A model generated the notes under the pieces. It searched no databases. It was not told the DNA's origin and saw only the letters and a program-made list of their open reading frames with translations. From positions 1-39,592 of the forward strand of contig CAJGCV010000005.1 in assembly GCA_904501915.1 (NCBI GenBank): DNA of 39,592 nt, read 5' to 3'. Origin of the DNA: an uncultured Akkermansia sp. (GTDB lineage Bacteria > Verrucomicrobiota > Verrucomicrobiia > Verrucomicrobiales > Akkermansiaceae). The position numbers were made by a program, and so were the translations under genes. Shown here piece after piece: positions 1-8,990 of the stretch (position 1 is its first letter; each line of letters opens with the position of its first letter).

Positions 1-1304
1 GTCAGCTCGCCGCGTTTCTCCATGACGATGCTCATGATGGCGCCGATGTATTCGCTGGGAATCATGATGAACACCTTGACGATGGGTTCGCGGATTTCAT
101 CAATCTCCTGAGGTTCCGGCAGAATGCTCGGGTTATCAACATTGATTTCCTCACCGTCCGTCTTGCGCACTTCGTAAATCACTGAGGGGTAGGTGGAAAT
201 CACGTCCATGTTGAACTCGCGGCGCAGGCGTTCCTGGATGATTTCCATGTGCAGCAGACCCAGGAAGCCACAGCGGAAACCAAAGCCCAGAGCCACAGAG
301 CTTTCGCCCATGTAGGTGAAGGCGGCATCGTTAATCTGCAGCTTGGCCATAGCGGCCTTAAGAGCCTCGTAATCAGCAGAATCCACCGGGTAGATGCCGG
401 AGAACACCATGGGGCGGATTTCCTTGAAGCCGGGCAGCGGTTCGCTGCACGGGTCGGCCAGGTTGGTGTAGGTATCACCAATCTTCACATCGGCAGCGCT
501 CTTCATGTTGGCGATAATGTAACCCACATCACCCGTGTGCAGTTCATCCGTAGCCTGCATCTTGGGCGTGAAAATACCAACTTCCTTCACTTCGTAGGTT
601 TCATCTGTAGCGAAAAGCTTGACCTTCATGCCGCGGGCCACACGGCCACTCACCAGGCGCACATAGGACACCACACCGCGATAGGCATCGTATACAGAGT
701 CAAACACCAGCGCACGCAGGTGGTTATCATCCTCCATAACCTTGGGAGCGGGCACGCGGGTCACAATGGCTTCCAGCACATCTTCGATGCCGATACCAGC
801 CTTGGCCGAGCAGAGGATGGCTTCCTCCTTGGGAATGCAGACAATTTCCTCCAGCTGGCGATACACCTGGGGCAGATTGGTGCTGGGCAGGTCAATCTTG
901 TTCACTACAGGCACAATTTCAAGATTCTGCTCCACCGCCAGGTGCATATTGGCCAGGGTCTGGGCTTCCACGCCCTGGGCAGCATCCACAATGAGCACGG
1001 CGCCATCACAGGCAGCGAGCGAGCGGCTCACCTCATACGAGAAGTCCACGTGACCGGGGGTATCCAGCAGGTTCAGCTCATAGGTGTTACCATCCTTGGC
1101 CGTATAGCGCATGGTAACAGGGTGAGATTTGATGGTAATCCCCTTTTCGCGCTCCAGATCCATGGCGTCAAGCAGCTGATCCTGCTTATCGCGTTCGCCA
1201 ATGGTGTTGGTAAATTCCAGGAGACGGTCAGACAAAGTCGTCTTACCGTGGTCGATGTGGGCAATGATGGAGAAATTGCGCTTGAACTTGATATCCGTTG
1301 CCAT
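1..1304 (-). CDS. lepA: Elongation factor 4 (LepA), 3' end outside window
   Basis: Translational GTPase that binds the ribosome and is thought to promote back-translocation or ribosome maturation under stress. The protein starts MATDIKFKRNFSIIAHIDHG; the P-loop AHIDHGKTT is at residues 15-23, DTPGHVDF at 81-88, and NKIDLP follows near 135. LepA-specific stretches (AAFTYMGESSVALGFGFRCG) occur further on. About 434 of the usual ~600 residues are present; the reading frame is open through base 1, so the C-terminal domain lies outside the window. The ATG at 1304 is the only start ahead of the G1 motif. A promoter sits just upstream (-10 at 1314-1319), so the mRNA should have almost no leader. Identification is very secure. 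Confidence 0.97.
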   Translation of the reverse strand, partial: MATDIKFKRNFSIIAHIDHGKTTLSDRLLEFTNTIGERDKQDQLLDAMDLEREKGITIKSHPVTMRYTAKDGNTYELNLLDTPGHVDFSYEVSRSLAACDGAVLIVDAAQGVEAQTLANMHLAVEQNLEIVPVVNKIDLPSTNLPQVYRQLEEIVCIPKEEAILCSAKAGIGIEDVLEAIVTRVPAPKVMEDDNHLRALVFDSVYDAYRGVVSYVRLVSGRVARGMKVKLFATDETYEVKEVGIFTPKMQATDELHTGDVGYIIANMKSAADVKIGDTYTNLADPCSEPLPGFKEIRPMVFSGIYPVDSADYEALKAAMAKLQINDAAFTYMGESSVALGFGFRCGFLGLLHMEIIQERLRREFNMDVISTYPSVIYEVRKTDGEEINVDNPSILPEPQEIDEIREPIVKVFIMIPSEYIGAIMSIVMEKRGEL

Positions 1305-1313
1305 GCGCGCGCA

Positions 1314-1342
1314 AGGATACGCGACAAACGGTCATAAGTCAA
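1314..1342 (-). promoter_or_regulatory. lepA promoter (near-leaderless)
   Basis: On the minus strand TTGACT (1342-1337) and TATCCT (1319-1314) are separated by 17 bp. Only 9 nt lie between the -10 box and the ATG at 1304, so the predicted leader is about 2-3 nt. The -35 box lies just outside the 3' end of the upstream lipoprotein gene. Confidence 0.6.
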
Positions 1343-1352
1343 GCGAATTCGC

Positions 1353-1832
1353 TTATTCCCAAAGGTAGGACTGTCTGGAGTCCACCAATTGACCATCTAC
1401 GTAGAGATTGATTTTCCAGGTCATCACATCTCCCTGTTTGGCACGGTCTTCGCCAGAGAAGTGGAACTGCTCGCGGCGGGTACCGGCTTCTTCACGCGGT
1501 TCATTGTATTCAACTGTGCGGGTCAGCACATCAGCACCGGTGAGCGCCTGCGTGTACAGCATCTCGACACGCACAGGCTTCTGAGGTTCGGCATCATACC
1601 AACGCAGGAAATAATAGTCACCAATGCGCAGCTTCCTCTCCTTTTCTGTATTGGCGCCGTACATCATGAACTGAGCATTTGCCCGCAAAGGTGCCACCTT
1701 CCAGCTCTCACTGGGCAAAATGGTTGATTTGAGTGGCAAATCCGCCACATCCGTAATACACGTAGTCTGCGGCTGAGAGCAGGAAACGGTAAAGAGAGCA
1801 CAAAAAGCAGCTATCGGAAGGCAGATTCTCAT
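1353..1832 (-). CDS. Small putative lipoprotein, unknown function
   Basis: A 159-residue protein that I do not recognise. The N-terminus MRICLPIAAFCALFTVSCSQ is a typical type II signal peptide, with the lipobox cysteine at residue 18, so it should be anchored in a membrane facing the periplasm. The rest is soluble and beta-rich, ending in YVDGQLVDSRQSYLWE. It reads towards lepA, with the stop about 50 bp before the lepA ATG, and is divergent from the HAD gene. Start: the ATG at 1832 is required for the signal peptide. A TTGACA lies at 1868-1863 on the minus strand, but the matching -10 is poor. Confidence 0.75.
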   Translation of the reverse strand: MRICLPIAAFCALFTVSCSQPQTTCITDVADLPLKSTILPSESWKVAPLRANAQFMMYGANTEKERKLRIGDYYFLRWYDAEPQKPVRVEMLYTQALTGADVLTRTVEYNEPREEAGTRREQFHFSGEDRAKQGDVMTWKINLYVDGQLVDSRQSYLWE

Positions 1833-1868
1833 GCACTCTATTCAATACCATTATGCACGATTTGTCAA

Positions 1869-1894
1869 TGCATTTTTCTGGTTGTAAAAATGCA
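1869..1894. promoter_or_regulatory. Inverted repeat between divergent genes (possible operator)
   Basis: TGCATTTTT (1869-1877) and AAAAATGCA (1886-1894) form a perfect 9-bp inverted repeat with an 8-nt spacer. It lies between the lipoprotein and HAD genes and ends 6 bp before the HAD -35 box. It could bind a dimeric regulator. There is no direct evidence of function. Confidence 0.3.
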
Positions 1895-1900
1895 TTTTGC

Positions 1901-1929
1901 TTGCAGATTAGAAGCCGAGGCGGTATAAG
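1901..1929 (+). promoter_or_regulatory. HAD gene promoter (predicted leaderless)
   Basis: TTGCAG (1901-1906), a 17-bp spacer and TATAAG (1924-1929). The ATG at 1937 is 7 nt after the -10 box, where transcription would be expected to start. Confidence 0.6.
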
Positions 1930-1936
1930 TTAGTAT

Positions 1937-2812
1937 ATGGCAGTTCCGCAAAATACAATCGCTCTCATTTTTGACTTTGACCAGACGCTCAGCCCGCACA
2001 ACATGCAGGAGGACACCCTGTTTCCAGAATACGGAATTCACGCCGAGCAGTTCTGGAAGAAATGCAACGACCGAAGCAAGGAGGAAGGTTGGGATGGCGA
2101 ATTGTGTTACCTGAAAGAAATTCTGGACACACTGAGCCTGGACGGCGTGAGTAATGAACACTTACGAGAATTAGGCAAAAAATTGACCTACTACAAGGGT
2201 ATTCCCGACTTCTTTGAAAAATTTGCCGAACGTGCATTAAGCAAAGAACATATCTACGCAGGCATCCGAGTGGAGTTCTACATTATTTCCAGCGGCATCA
2301 AGAGCATATTGGACGGCTCGCTCATCCGCCCCTATATGCGGGAGGTTTTCGGCTGTGAATTCAGCGAACAGAACGGATGCATCAGCTTCCCGAAGCGAGT
2401 CATCTCCCACACCAGCAAGACTCAATATCTTTTCCGCATCAACAAGGGGATGCTCAACTACATTGAGGATGTAAACGACCACATGGACGGAGATTTACGT
2501 CCCATTCCATTTGAGAACATGATTTACATTGGCGATGGTCCCACGGATGTACCCTGCTTCACCGTCATGCGCCAACAAGGTGGCACCAGCGTGGCCGTGT
2601 ATAACCCGGATGATGCCTCCCGCCGGAGTTTCCAGAAATGCTACGCTCTCAAATCAACCCAGCACCGTGTTGATTTCTTTGCCGCAGCAGATTATCGCGA
2701 AGGCAGCCACCTGTGTAACATTCTGGAAGAGACTGTGCGCATCATGGCAGACAAGATTCTGCATGCCCAACGCATCCAATTACCGGCCTCGCTCAGACAT
2801 AGCAAACATTAA
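1937..2812 (+). CDS. HAD-superfamily phosphatase
   Basis: A 291-residue soluble hydrolase of the haloacid dehalogenase superfamily. Motif I is IFDFDQTLS with the nucleophile Asp13 and acid/base Asp15; motif II is YIISSG near 115-120; a conserved Lys lies near 161; motif IV is YIGDGPTD at 197-204. The insertion between motifs I and II suggests a C1-type cap, as in phosphoserine-phosphatase-like enzymes, but the substrate cannot be read from sequence. The start at 1937 is forced because the next Met (residue 23) comes after the catalytic motif. It is a single-gene unit between its own promoter and a strong terminator at 2815-2848. Confidence 0.88.
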   Translation: MAVPQNTIALIFDFDQTLSPHNMQEDTLFPEYGIHAEQFWKKCNDRSKEEGWDGELCYLKEILDTLSLDGVSNEHLRELGKKLTYYKGIPDFFEKFAERALSKEHIYAGIRVEFYIISSGIKSILDGSLIRPYMREVFGCEFSEQNGCISFPKRVISHTSKTQYLFRINKGMLNYIEDVNDHMDGDLRPIPFENMIYIGDGPTDVPCFTVMRQQGGTSVAVYNPDDASRRSFQKCYALKSTQHRVDFFAAADYREGSHLCNILEETVRIMADKILHAQRIQLPASLRHSKH

Positions 2813-2814
2813 TC

Positions 2815-2848
2815 AAAAAAGCCCCGGGAATTACCCCGGGGCTTTTTT
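2815..2848. terminator. Bidirectional intrinsic terminator
   Basis: Perfect 8-bp GC stem GCCCCGGG (2821-2828) / CCCGGGGC (2835-2842) with a 6-nt loop, A6 on the left and T6 on the right. It lies between the convergent HAD and flotillin genes and should stop both. Confidence 0.92.
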
Positions 2849-2865
2849 ATAAATGAATTTCTTTT

Positions 2866-4344
2866 TTACGATTGCGGCGTTTCCGGCTCGCTCTTGCCCA
2901 GATAATCGGGCAGCTGCACACCTACACTCTGCGCCAGCTCATGCAGGGGGAGCGTACCGGTAACCAGGTTCTGTACAAAGCCACCCACTGAGCCGCTCTT
3001 GCTGTCACCACCGCCCATGACCACCACCTTATCGAAGGAAAGATTGCGGATAGCGCTGGCCTGGGTTTCCACAATCTGCGGCAGCTGCTCCGTGACCAAC
3101 AGACCTGACGCAGCACGAGCATCGCCAGCCGCGGCCACAATACCACGGAAGCCGTTTGCCTTAGCTTCCAGTGCGGCCTGAATGGCAGCAGCATTACCGC
3201 GACCAACCAGTTCCAGGCCTTCGCCCTCTGCCTTTTTCTTGAGAAGGAGAGCGTCTGCCTCACCCTTGGCCAGTTTGGTAGCGGCAAGGCCTTCGGCCTC
3301 CTTCTCAATCACCAGCGCGTCGGCCTTACCCTGCTGCTCCTTCACCATGACGGATGCCACGGCTTCGGCGGCAATTTCCTGCTTGCGCTTCTGGATTTCC
3401 GCCTTCACGATTTCGTTGGCTGTCTGCGTGGCGCGTTCAAGCTCGGCACGCTTCATTTCGGCCTCGCGGTTGGCAATATAGCCAGCGGCCTCTGCCTGGG
3501 CAGCCTGCTCCTTCTCTGCCACAAGAGCTATACGCGCAGCCTCTGCCTGGCGCACCTTGAGGCGGGCATTGGAATCGGCCACTTTCATCTGGGCTTCGTT
3601 GTTACCTTCCACGGCTGCGGCATTGGCCATAGCCACCTGCACCGTCTGCTCGCGCAGGGCTTCCGCCTTGCCGATTTCACCGCGGCGGGTTTCCTCTGCC
3701 ACCTTAATCATGGCATCATTGATAGCGCGGGCTGCGGCTTCCTGGCCCAGTGCAGCAATATAACCGGAAGCATCGCGGATATCGGTGATATTAGCGTTGA
3801 TGAGATAAAGGCCTACCTTGTGCAGCTCGACATCTACGCCGCCGGTGATGCCCTTGATGAGTTTCTCGCGGTCAGCGTTGATTTCCTCAATCGTGAGGGA
3901 AGCAATGACCACACGCATCTGTCCCATGATGATTTCGGAGGCGAGGTCGCGGATATCCTGGCGCGTGCGGCCCAGCAGACGGCTGGCAGCATTCTGCATA
4001 ATTTCCGGCTGGGTGCTGATACCTACGATGAAGGATGACGGGACATCCACACGGATATTCTGACTGGAAAGCGCCCCCTTCAACGGCACATCGATATTGA
4101 TGGGATTCAAGTCCATGAAGGCGTAGCTCTGCACGATGGGCATGATAAAGGTGGCGCCACCGTGAATACACTTGGCTGAACGACCAGCCCCCACGTTACC
4201 ATAGACGATGAGGATTTTGTCGGACGGGCACATCTTATACCGGCTGAACAGCCAGACGACAGTGCCAAGAATGAACGCCACCAGAATGATGATGGCCACG
4301 ATATCGCTTGCGCCGGAAGGGGCATTTGCCAGGGTGTTAATCAT
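2866..4344 (-). CDS. Flotillin-family membrane scaffold (SPFH protein)
   Basis: A 492-residue protein with one N-terminal membrane segment (about residues 14-34), then an SPFH/band-7 domain, then a long Ala/Glu/Lys-rich coiled coil with repeated EAE/KAEAL motifs (about 200-400), and a Gly-rich oligomerisation tail. This is the FloT/YuaG architecture; flotillins organise membrane microdomains and affect fluidity and secretion. The NfeD-like gene lies 14 bp upstream on the same strand, the arrangement known for yuaF-floT in Bacillus. The class is clear from the domain order. Cargo is unknown. Confidence 0.92.
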   Translation of the reverse strand: MINTLANAPSGASDIVAIIILVAFILGTVVWLFSRYKMCPSDKILIVYGNVGAGRSAKCIHGGATFIMPIVQSYAFMDLNPINIDVPLKGALSSQNIRVDVPSSFIVGISTQPEIMQNAASRLLGRTRQDIRDLASEIIMGQMRVVIASLTIEEINADREKLIKGITGGVDVELHKVGLYLINANITDIRDASGYIAALGQEAAARAINDAMIKVAEETRRGEIGKAEALREQTVQVAMANAAAVEGNNEAQMKVADSNARLKVRQAEAARIALVAEKEQAAQAEAAGYIANREAEMKRAELERATQTANEIVKAEIQKRKQEIAAEAVASVMVKEQQGKADALVIEKEAEGLAATKLAKGEADALLLKKKAEGEGLELVGRGNAAAIQAALEAKANGFRGIVAAAGDARAASGLLVTEQLPQIVETQASAIRNLSFDKVVVMGGGDSKSGSVGGFVQNLVTGTLPLHELAQSVGVQLPDYLGKSEPETPQS

Positions 4345-4358
4345 ATTGTTTTTCAGGT

Positions 4359-4916
4359 TTATTGGGAAAGAGGACGCACTGTTACCTGACCGGAGGTAGC
4401 GGCAACTACGGTGATGAGAGTCTGCGCAGGAAGCGGAGTATCACCAGTCTGGATGGCGGCTATGGTCAACAGTTGGTTGGGATGAGCCACCTGCACCTGC
4501 CCGCCAGGTTCTCCCTGCGGGGGGATGGTCACGTACACAGTTCCCTTCATACCCACCAGACTCTCCGGTGAGATATTGCCGTCGGAGCGCAACCCATATA
4601 TCATGCGGATAATGGCTGCCACCAGCAGAAACATCACCACACCAACGGCTACACCAACCCCGCATGCCACAGGCACTGTGCTGCCGGCCTGCAAGCTCAT
4701 ATAACCACCCCAGCCCAGCCCCAGAAAGAACCCCAGCACCGCACGAAACGAAAACATGCCGGTATCAGCGCCGTCGCCGGGGGCATCGGCATCACCGCTG
4801 CCATCAAAATCCGTAAAAAACGAAACAACAAACATGAAGGCAGCCAGCAAGGTGGCAACCCAAGCAATCGTGCAGAATATGGCACGCGGAGAATCGAATC
4901 CAGGCATCAGTTCCAT
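4359..4916 (-). CDS. NfeD/YuaF-like membrane protein with OB-fold tail
   Basis: About 185 residues. Hydrophobic segments lie near 10-33, 55-75 and 80-108, with an acidic linker (DFDGSGDADAPGDGAD) after the first. A soluble C-terminal beta domain containing SPESLVGMKGTVYV resembles the OB fold of NfeD proteins, which partner SPFH proteins. It is immediately upstream of the flotillin gene, so the two are almost certainly co-transcribed and act together at the membrane. Start: a GTG at 4919 directly precedes the ATG at 4916; I chose the ATG, which has a GGGG tract about 4 nt upstream. Sequence conservation is low, so the family call rests on architecture plus context. Confidence 0.78.
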   Translation of the reverse strand: MELMPGFDSPRAIFCTIAWVATLLAAFMFVVSFFTDFDGSGDADAPGDGADTGMFSFRAVLGFFLGLGWGGYMSLQAGSTVPVACGVGVAVGVVMFLLVAAIIRMIYGLRSDGNISPESLVGMKGTVYVTIPPQGEPGGQVQVAHPNQLLTIAAIQTGDTPLPAQTLITVVAATSGQVTVRPLSQ

Positions 4917-5003
4917 CACCCCAGAAGTTTACCATAGCCCCCGGTAGAAGCAAGCAGAATTCATGACAAAAGCACGCGCCAACCATTTTTTTAGCAATTA
5001 TGC

Positions 5004-5031
5004 TTGCAAATACAGGAATTAGTGCTATTAT
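5004..5031 (+). promoter_or_regulatory. rpsO promoter
   Basis: TTGCAA (5004-5009), a 16-bp spacer and TATTAT (5026-5031). The predicted leader is about 60 nt, long compared with other genes in the window and compatible with S15 autoregulation, although I could not identify a defined S15-binding fold. Confidence 0.55.
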
Positions 5032-5098
5032 CCACTCACCTTGTAGGTCGATTTGCCGCAGCCACGAAAAATCAACCACTAACACAAGAATAACAAAA

Positions 5099-5350
5099 AT
5101 GAGCGACATCAACGTCAACGACTTCAAGACGAACGAGAACGACACCGGGTCCACCGGCTTCCAGGTTGCAGTGCTTACCAAGCGCATTGCCCACCTTACA
5201 CAGCACCTCATCGCCAACAAGCACGACCACGCTTCCCGCCGCGGTCTGCTCATGATGGTGGCTCGCCGCCGTAAGCTTCTGGACTATGCCAAGCGCACCA
5301 ACGAGGATCTGTACAAGGATCTGCTCGTGCGTCTCTCCCTCCGCCACTAA
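5099..5350 (+). CDS. rpsO: 30S ribosomal protein S15
   Basis: Primary 16S rRNA-binding protein of the small-subunit platform. 83 residues (the family is usually 88-89), starting MSDINVNDFKTNENDTGSTG. The diagnostic core is present: DTGSTGFQVAVLTKRI, HLTQHL, then HDHASRRGLLMMVARRRKLL, ending VRLSLRH. An in-frame extension to an ATG at 5000 is possible but would place the start inside the predicted promoter; the 5099 ATG gives the normal S15 length. No Shine-Dalgarno is visible. A strong terminator follows, so the gene is monocistronic. It is usually next to pnp, which is not adjacent here. Confidence 0.97.
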   Translation: MSDINVNDFKTNENDTGSTGFQVAVLTKRIAHLTQHLIANKHDHASRRGLLMMVARRRKLLDYAKRTNEDLYKDLLVRLSLRH

Positions 5351-5396
5351 TCGTGAGCACAAGGGAGCTTCCCGAAGGAAGTCTACCGCTAATTAC

Positions 5397-5440
5397 AACA
5401 CCGCCGCTGGAAGGTCGATTCCTGCGGCGGTGTTTATTTT
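5397..5440 (+). terminator. rpsO terminator
   Basis: 11-bp perfect stem AACACCGCCGC (5397-5407) / GCGGCGGTGTT (5424-5434), extended by GGAA/TTCC within the loop, then a T-rich run. Confidence 0.85.
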
Positions 5441-5452
5441 GTTCAAATCTTG

Positions 5453-7000
5453 CTACGCTTCCTGTTGCAGCTGGTCTCCGTGCTGCTCTATCATGAGCGG
5501 GACATAGCGCTTGCGCTGCGTCCAGGGAATGATAAGCCCCTGTTCGCGAGCAATGCAGAATAACAATTTTGCCAGCCCTATGGTTGCAACGCCAGACAAA
5601 ACGGAATCAATTGTTCCTGCTGATAGGTTAAACGCTATCGGAGCAGATGTATAAGGCATCAAAAAGACTAAGGATGGAACAAAAAGCGGAGTTCCCCTCA
5701 GGGAAATGGTCACGCGCAATATCAGCAACCATGAATACATGATGAACATATTCACCACAATCATACCCACAATCCCCAATCGGTGAATTGCCGTAATCCA
5801 GCCGCTGTGCCACATGCCGTCTTCCGCAAAGGCTTCCTGTCCCAAACGCCTGATGTTGTCCTTCTCCCCTCGCATCGCCGCACGAAATCTACGCTGCATG
5901 CCTGATAGTGACATACCAAATCCATCTCCCCAGATATAATCCTTGATATACCCCGTGCGCGGATCCATGGCCCATTTCCACATCACAACGCGCCAATCCG
6001 AGGAACCTTCGGCACTTCGTCTTACGTCTTCACTAACCTTCATCCCTGGTATGGCGGACAAGGTACGCTGAATACCATGAGGCAACGATAGCAAAGTGCC
6101 GGACGAACTGAGCACCAGCAATCCACCATATGCCAGCAACCCAATACAAATGACCATAGTCATCTCCTTCTTAACAAAGGAAATGAAAGTCAACACCCAA
6201 ATATGGAATGCCATATAACTACGAAATCCTGACAGCGCAATACAAGCAAACCCTACCAACATTCCCATAAGCAACGCAGGATTGCATAAAATACGGCTCA
6301 ATGGATAAAGGGCATAAATGAGCAAAGAGCCATACATTCCCACAGGTAGGAGAGCACCAAAGCGGCTTCCCTGCATGGCTTCCCCCAAGGTCTCTGTTGC
6401 CTCCGCCCCTCCACCAAAGCCCAACAGCCCCAGACCAGCCCCGATGAACGAACAGACTAATGCTACCCAGATTCTCCAATTCAGCACTTTACAGGCGTTC
6501 TGATAACTGATGGGTATGAGACTTATAGCCAAGTAATAAACCAGCGCACCTATTGCGATAAAATATACCTTACCACCGATATTATCGAAATCAAGCCCCA
6601 GGGCTTGAATGGTCACCGGACGTTTGATATACGCCGCAACCATCAAGCAAAGCAGCGCAAGGAAGAGAATATCCAGAGCCAAGAGTCCACGCCAGCGTAC
6701 CTTGACATAGCCCATGGCCCACATAAAGAGCCAGTATGGCAGGACAACACATGCAACGAGGAAGCCACAACCTATACCCTTCAATCCTCCAGGCAACGGC
6801 AGCACCTCCAGCAGAGGAGGCAACAGGAAAAGCAACATCCAGCTGCGGGTGCCAACCACCAGCATGAACACAACACCCACCAACCCCACAACAAGCATAA
6901 GGGTTGACTTTGCACTTTCTGCTGCTTGCGCTCCAATAACAAAGCACAACAGCACCAACAGCAGGCAGGCAACAATTTTCCCTACGATATTTTGCGCCAT
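5453..7000 (-). CDS. O-antigen ligase/polymerase-like membrane protein (Wzy/WaaL type)
   Basis: 515 residues with roughly ten to twelve hydrophobic helices. The long loop before the last helices has the features of the Wzy_C/WaaL family: SSDWRVVMWKWAM, then WGDGFGMS, then a His-containing WHSGWITAIHRLGIVGMI. Such proteins join polysaccharide repeat units on undecaprenyl diphosphate on the periplasmic side, or transfer a glycan to an acceptor. It lies about 5.6 kb downstream (minus strand) of the export genes at 12.6-16.8 kb, so polymerase for the same exopolysaccharide is the natural role. Ligase versus polymerase cannot be decided from sequence. Confidence 0.8.
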   Translation of the reverse strand: MAQNIVGKIVACLLLVLLCFVIGAQAAESAKSTLMLVVGLVGVVFMLVVGTRSWMLLFLLPPLLEVLPLPGGLKGIGCGFLVACVVLPYWLFMWAMGYVKVRWRGLLALDILFLALLCLMVAAYIKRPVTIQALGLDFDNIGGKVYFIAIGALVYYLAISLIPISYQNACKVLNWRIWVALVCSFIGAGLGLLGFGGGAEATETLGEAMQGSRFGALLPVGMYGSLLIYALYPLSRILCNPALLMGMLVGFACIALSGFRSYMAFHIWVLTFISFVKKEMTMVICIGLLAYGGLLVLSSSGTLLSLPHGIQRTLSAIPGMKVSEDVRRSAEGSSDWRVVMWKWAMDPRTGYIKDYIWGDGFGMSLSGMQRRFRAAMRGEKDNIRRLGQEAFAEDGMWHSGWITAIHRLGIVGMIVVNMFIMYSWLLILRVTISLRGTPLFVPSLVFLMPYTSAPIAFNLSAGTIDSVLSGVATIGLAKLLFCIAREQGLIIPWTQRKRYVPLMIEQHGDQLQQEA

Positions 7001-7028
7001 AACGACAGGAACGGTACAGTACCTTACG

Positions 7029-7060
7029 AAAACTCACATGCTGCAGAGCAGCATGTGAGT
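7029..7060 (-). terminator. Long perfect hairpin after ilvB
   Basis: 13-bp perfect stem ACTCACATGCTGC (7032-7044) / GCAGCATGTGAGT (7048-7060) with a 3-nt loop. On the minus strand it follows the ilvB stop by 14 nt and ends in TTTT. The U-tract is short, so termination may be partial. Its ends resemble those of the repeats at 37.65-37.98 kb. Confidence 0.6.
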
Positions 7061-7074
7061 CCGAAAAATCCCGC

Positions 7075-8928
7075 TTAGAGGGCGGATGGAATCTCCTTGC
7101 CTAGCTCCGACGCCTTACGCCCCTTTCCATCGCCAGCAATACGCTCCAGAAGCACATCGCGGTATCCCATGCCACCGGGAATCATGGGCAGTACATGCAC
7201 ATCGTACGGCACCATCACATCCAGCACATAAGCCTCCTTGGACTCCAGCATGCGCTTGATGGCGGGTGCAAGCTCTGCAGGGTCTACCACACGCTCACAC
7301 TTAATGCCGAACCCTTCGCACAGCACAGGGAAGTTCGGATACAGAATCTCCGGGGTACGGTGCGTACGGTCATACTCATCCGCCGGGTCAGCCAGGAAAG
7401 TCTGTGCGCGATTGGAATCATACTTCAAATCTTCCCACTGCACCACCATCCCCAGATGCTGGTTATCCAGGATAATGCACTTGACAGGCATCTTCTCCAC
7501 ACGAATAGTTGCCAGTTCCTGCACGTTCATAAGGAAAGAACCGTCGCCATCGATGTTAACCACGGGCTTGTCGGGATAAGCCACGTGAGCCCCCATGGCG
7601 GCAGGCAAGCCATAGCCCATAGAACCCAGGCCACCGGATGTAGACAAGCGGCGGGGCTGATCGAACTTGTAGAACTGTGCAGCAAACATCTGATGCTGGC
7701 CTACGCCGGTGCAGATAATGGCATCCTCGTCCTTAAGCTGGTTATAAAGTTCTTCAATCGCCTGCTGGGGAGCAATCTCACGTTCATTCTTCTCGTAGCA
7801 AAGCGGATACTGCTCTTTCCACTTCTCGATAATACCAAACCATTCCGGGCGGTTGGATACAGCATATTCACGCGGAGCCATACCCATTTCCTCCAGTTTA
7901 GCATTGAGATACTGCAAAGCTTCTGCAGCGTCAGAGCGGATAGCGTAGTCCACCTTCTTATTCTTATTGAGCTCTGCGGCATCGTAATCAATGTGAATAA
8001 TCTTCGCATGCTCACAGAATGTGCGAACGGCCCCCGTCACACGGTCATCAAAGCGGGCACCGATAGCCAGCACCACATCAGCCTCATTCACGGTATTATT
8101 GGCATACACAGCACCATGCATGCCCAGCCAACGCACCGAAAGAGGGTGATTCTCCGGCATAGCACCGATACCCATAAGCGTAGTAGCCACGGGAATCTGC
8201 GCGCGCTCGGCAAACTCGCGGAGCTGCCCGGCAGCATTGGAGATAACCACGCCACCACCCGCATAAATAGCCGGGCGCTTGGCATTCAGAATAATGGGCA
8301 GCACTTCATCCAGAGCAGCGGTATTCAACGCCACCTTCGGTTCATAACCGGGCAGATCCATGGGAGCATCAAAATCCGGCACAAACTTACCTTCCTGGAA
8401 ATTCTTGGGAATATCAATCACCACGGGACCAGGGCGCCCGGTGCGCGCCACATGGAAAGCCTCACGCACAATACGGGGAATATCCTCCAGCTGAGTCACC
8501 AGGTAGCTATGCTTCACTATGGGGGCAGTCATACCGAAGACATCCGTCTCCTGGAACGCAGAAGTACCAATAAGACCGCTACCCACCTGAGCTGTAATAG
8601 CGACCATGGGAATGGAATCCAGCATGGCATCCGCAATGGGCGTAATCATATTCGTAGCCCCGGGACCGGAAGTAGACATACAGACACCTACCTTACCAGT
8701 TACGCGTCCGTAGCCCTCTGCGGCAAAGGCACCACCCTGCTCATGACGGGGAAGAATGGTGCGGATGGACGGCTCATGGCTCAAAGCCTGATGAATAGGC
8801 ATACTGGCACCACCAGGATACGCAAATACGACATCTACGCCCTCACGTACCAGGCTCTGTACCAGAGCTTCGGCCCCGGTCATCATTTTACCTTCAGGCG
8901 TGGACTTACATGCAGATATCGTATTCAT
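7075..8928 (-). CDS. ilvB: Acetolactate synthase large (catalytic) subunit
   Basis: ThDP- and FAD-dependent enzyme that condenses pyruvate with pyruvate or 2-oxobutyrate, the first common step of valine, leucine and isoleucine synthesis. 617 residues. The catalytic Glu is in LPRHEQGGAFAAEGYGR (Glu63). The FAD-domain region spans about 200-340. The ThDP/Mg motif GDGSFLMN starts at 461 and its Asn partner lies at about 489 (LDNQ). Residues 1-14 may be dispensable, with an alternative start at MM (15-16). No ilvN regulatory subunit is adjacent, which is unusual. It has its own promoter (-10 at 8991-8996) and a hairpin terminator. Confidence 0.97.
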   Translation of the reverse strand: MNTISACKSTPEGKMMTGAEALVQSLVREGVDVVFAYPGGASMPIHQALSHEPSIRTILPRHEQGGAFAAEGYGRVTGKVGVCMSTSGPGATNMITPIADAMLDSIPMVAITAQVGSGLIGTSAFQETDVFGMTAPIVKHSYLVTQLEDIPRIVREAFHVARTGRPGPVVIDIPKNFQEGKFVPDFDAPMDLPGYEPKVALNTAALDEVLPIILNAKRPAIYAGGGVVISNAAGQLREFAERAQIPVATTLMGIGAMPENHPLSVRWLGMHGAVYANNTVNEADVVLAIGARFDDRVTGAVRTFCEHAKIIHIDYDAAELNKNKKVDYAIRSDAAEALQYLNAKLEEMGMAPREYAVSNRPEWFGIIEKWKEQYPLCYEKNEREIAPQQAIEELYNQLKDEDAIICTGVGQHQMFAAQFYKFDQPRRLSTSGGLGSMGYGLPAAMGAHVAYPDKPVVNIDGDGSFLMNVQELATIRVEKMPVKCIILDNQHLGMVVQWEDLKYDSNRAQTFLADPADEYDRTHRTPEILYPNFPVLCEGFGIKCERVVDPAELAPAIKRMLESKEAYVLDVMVPYDVHVLPMIPGGMGYRDVLLERIAGDGKGRKASELGKEIPSAL

Positions 8929-8990
8929 AATCTTCGGATGGTTATATGTTATAAGCGGGCACTCTTATCACAAACCCGCAATCGGGCGCG

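Noticed and set aside
249..1337. Plus-strand ORF opposite lepA
   Set aside because: LepA is fully supported on the minus strand; the antisense product is low-complexity and has no motif.
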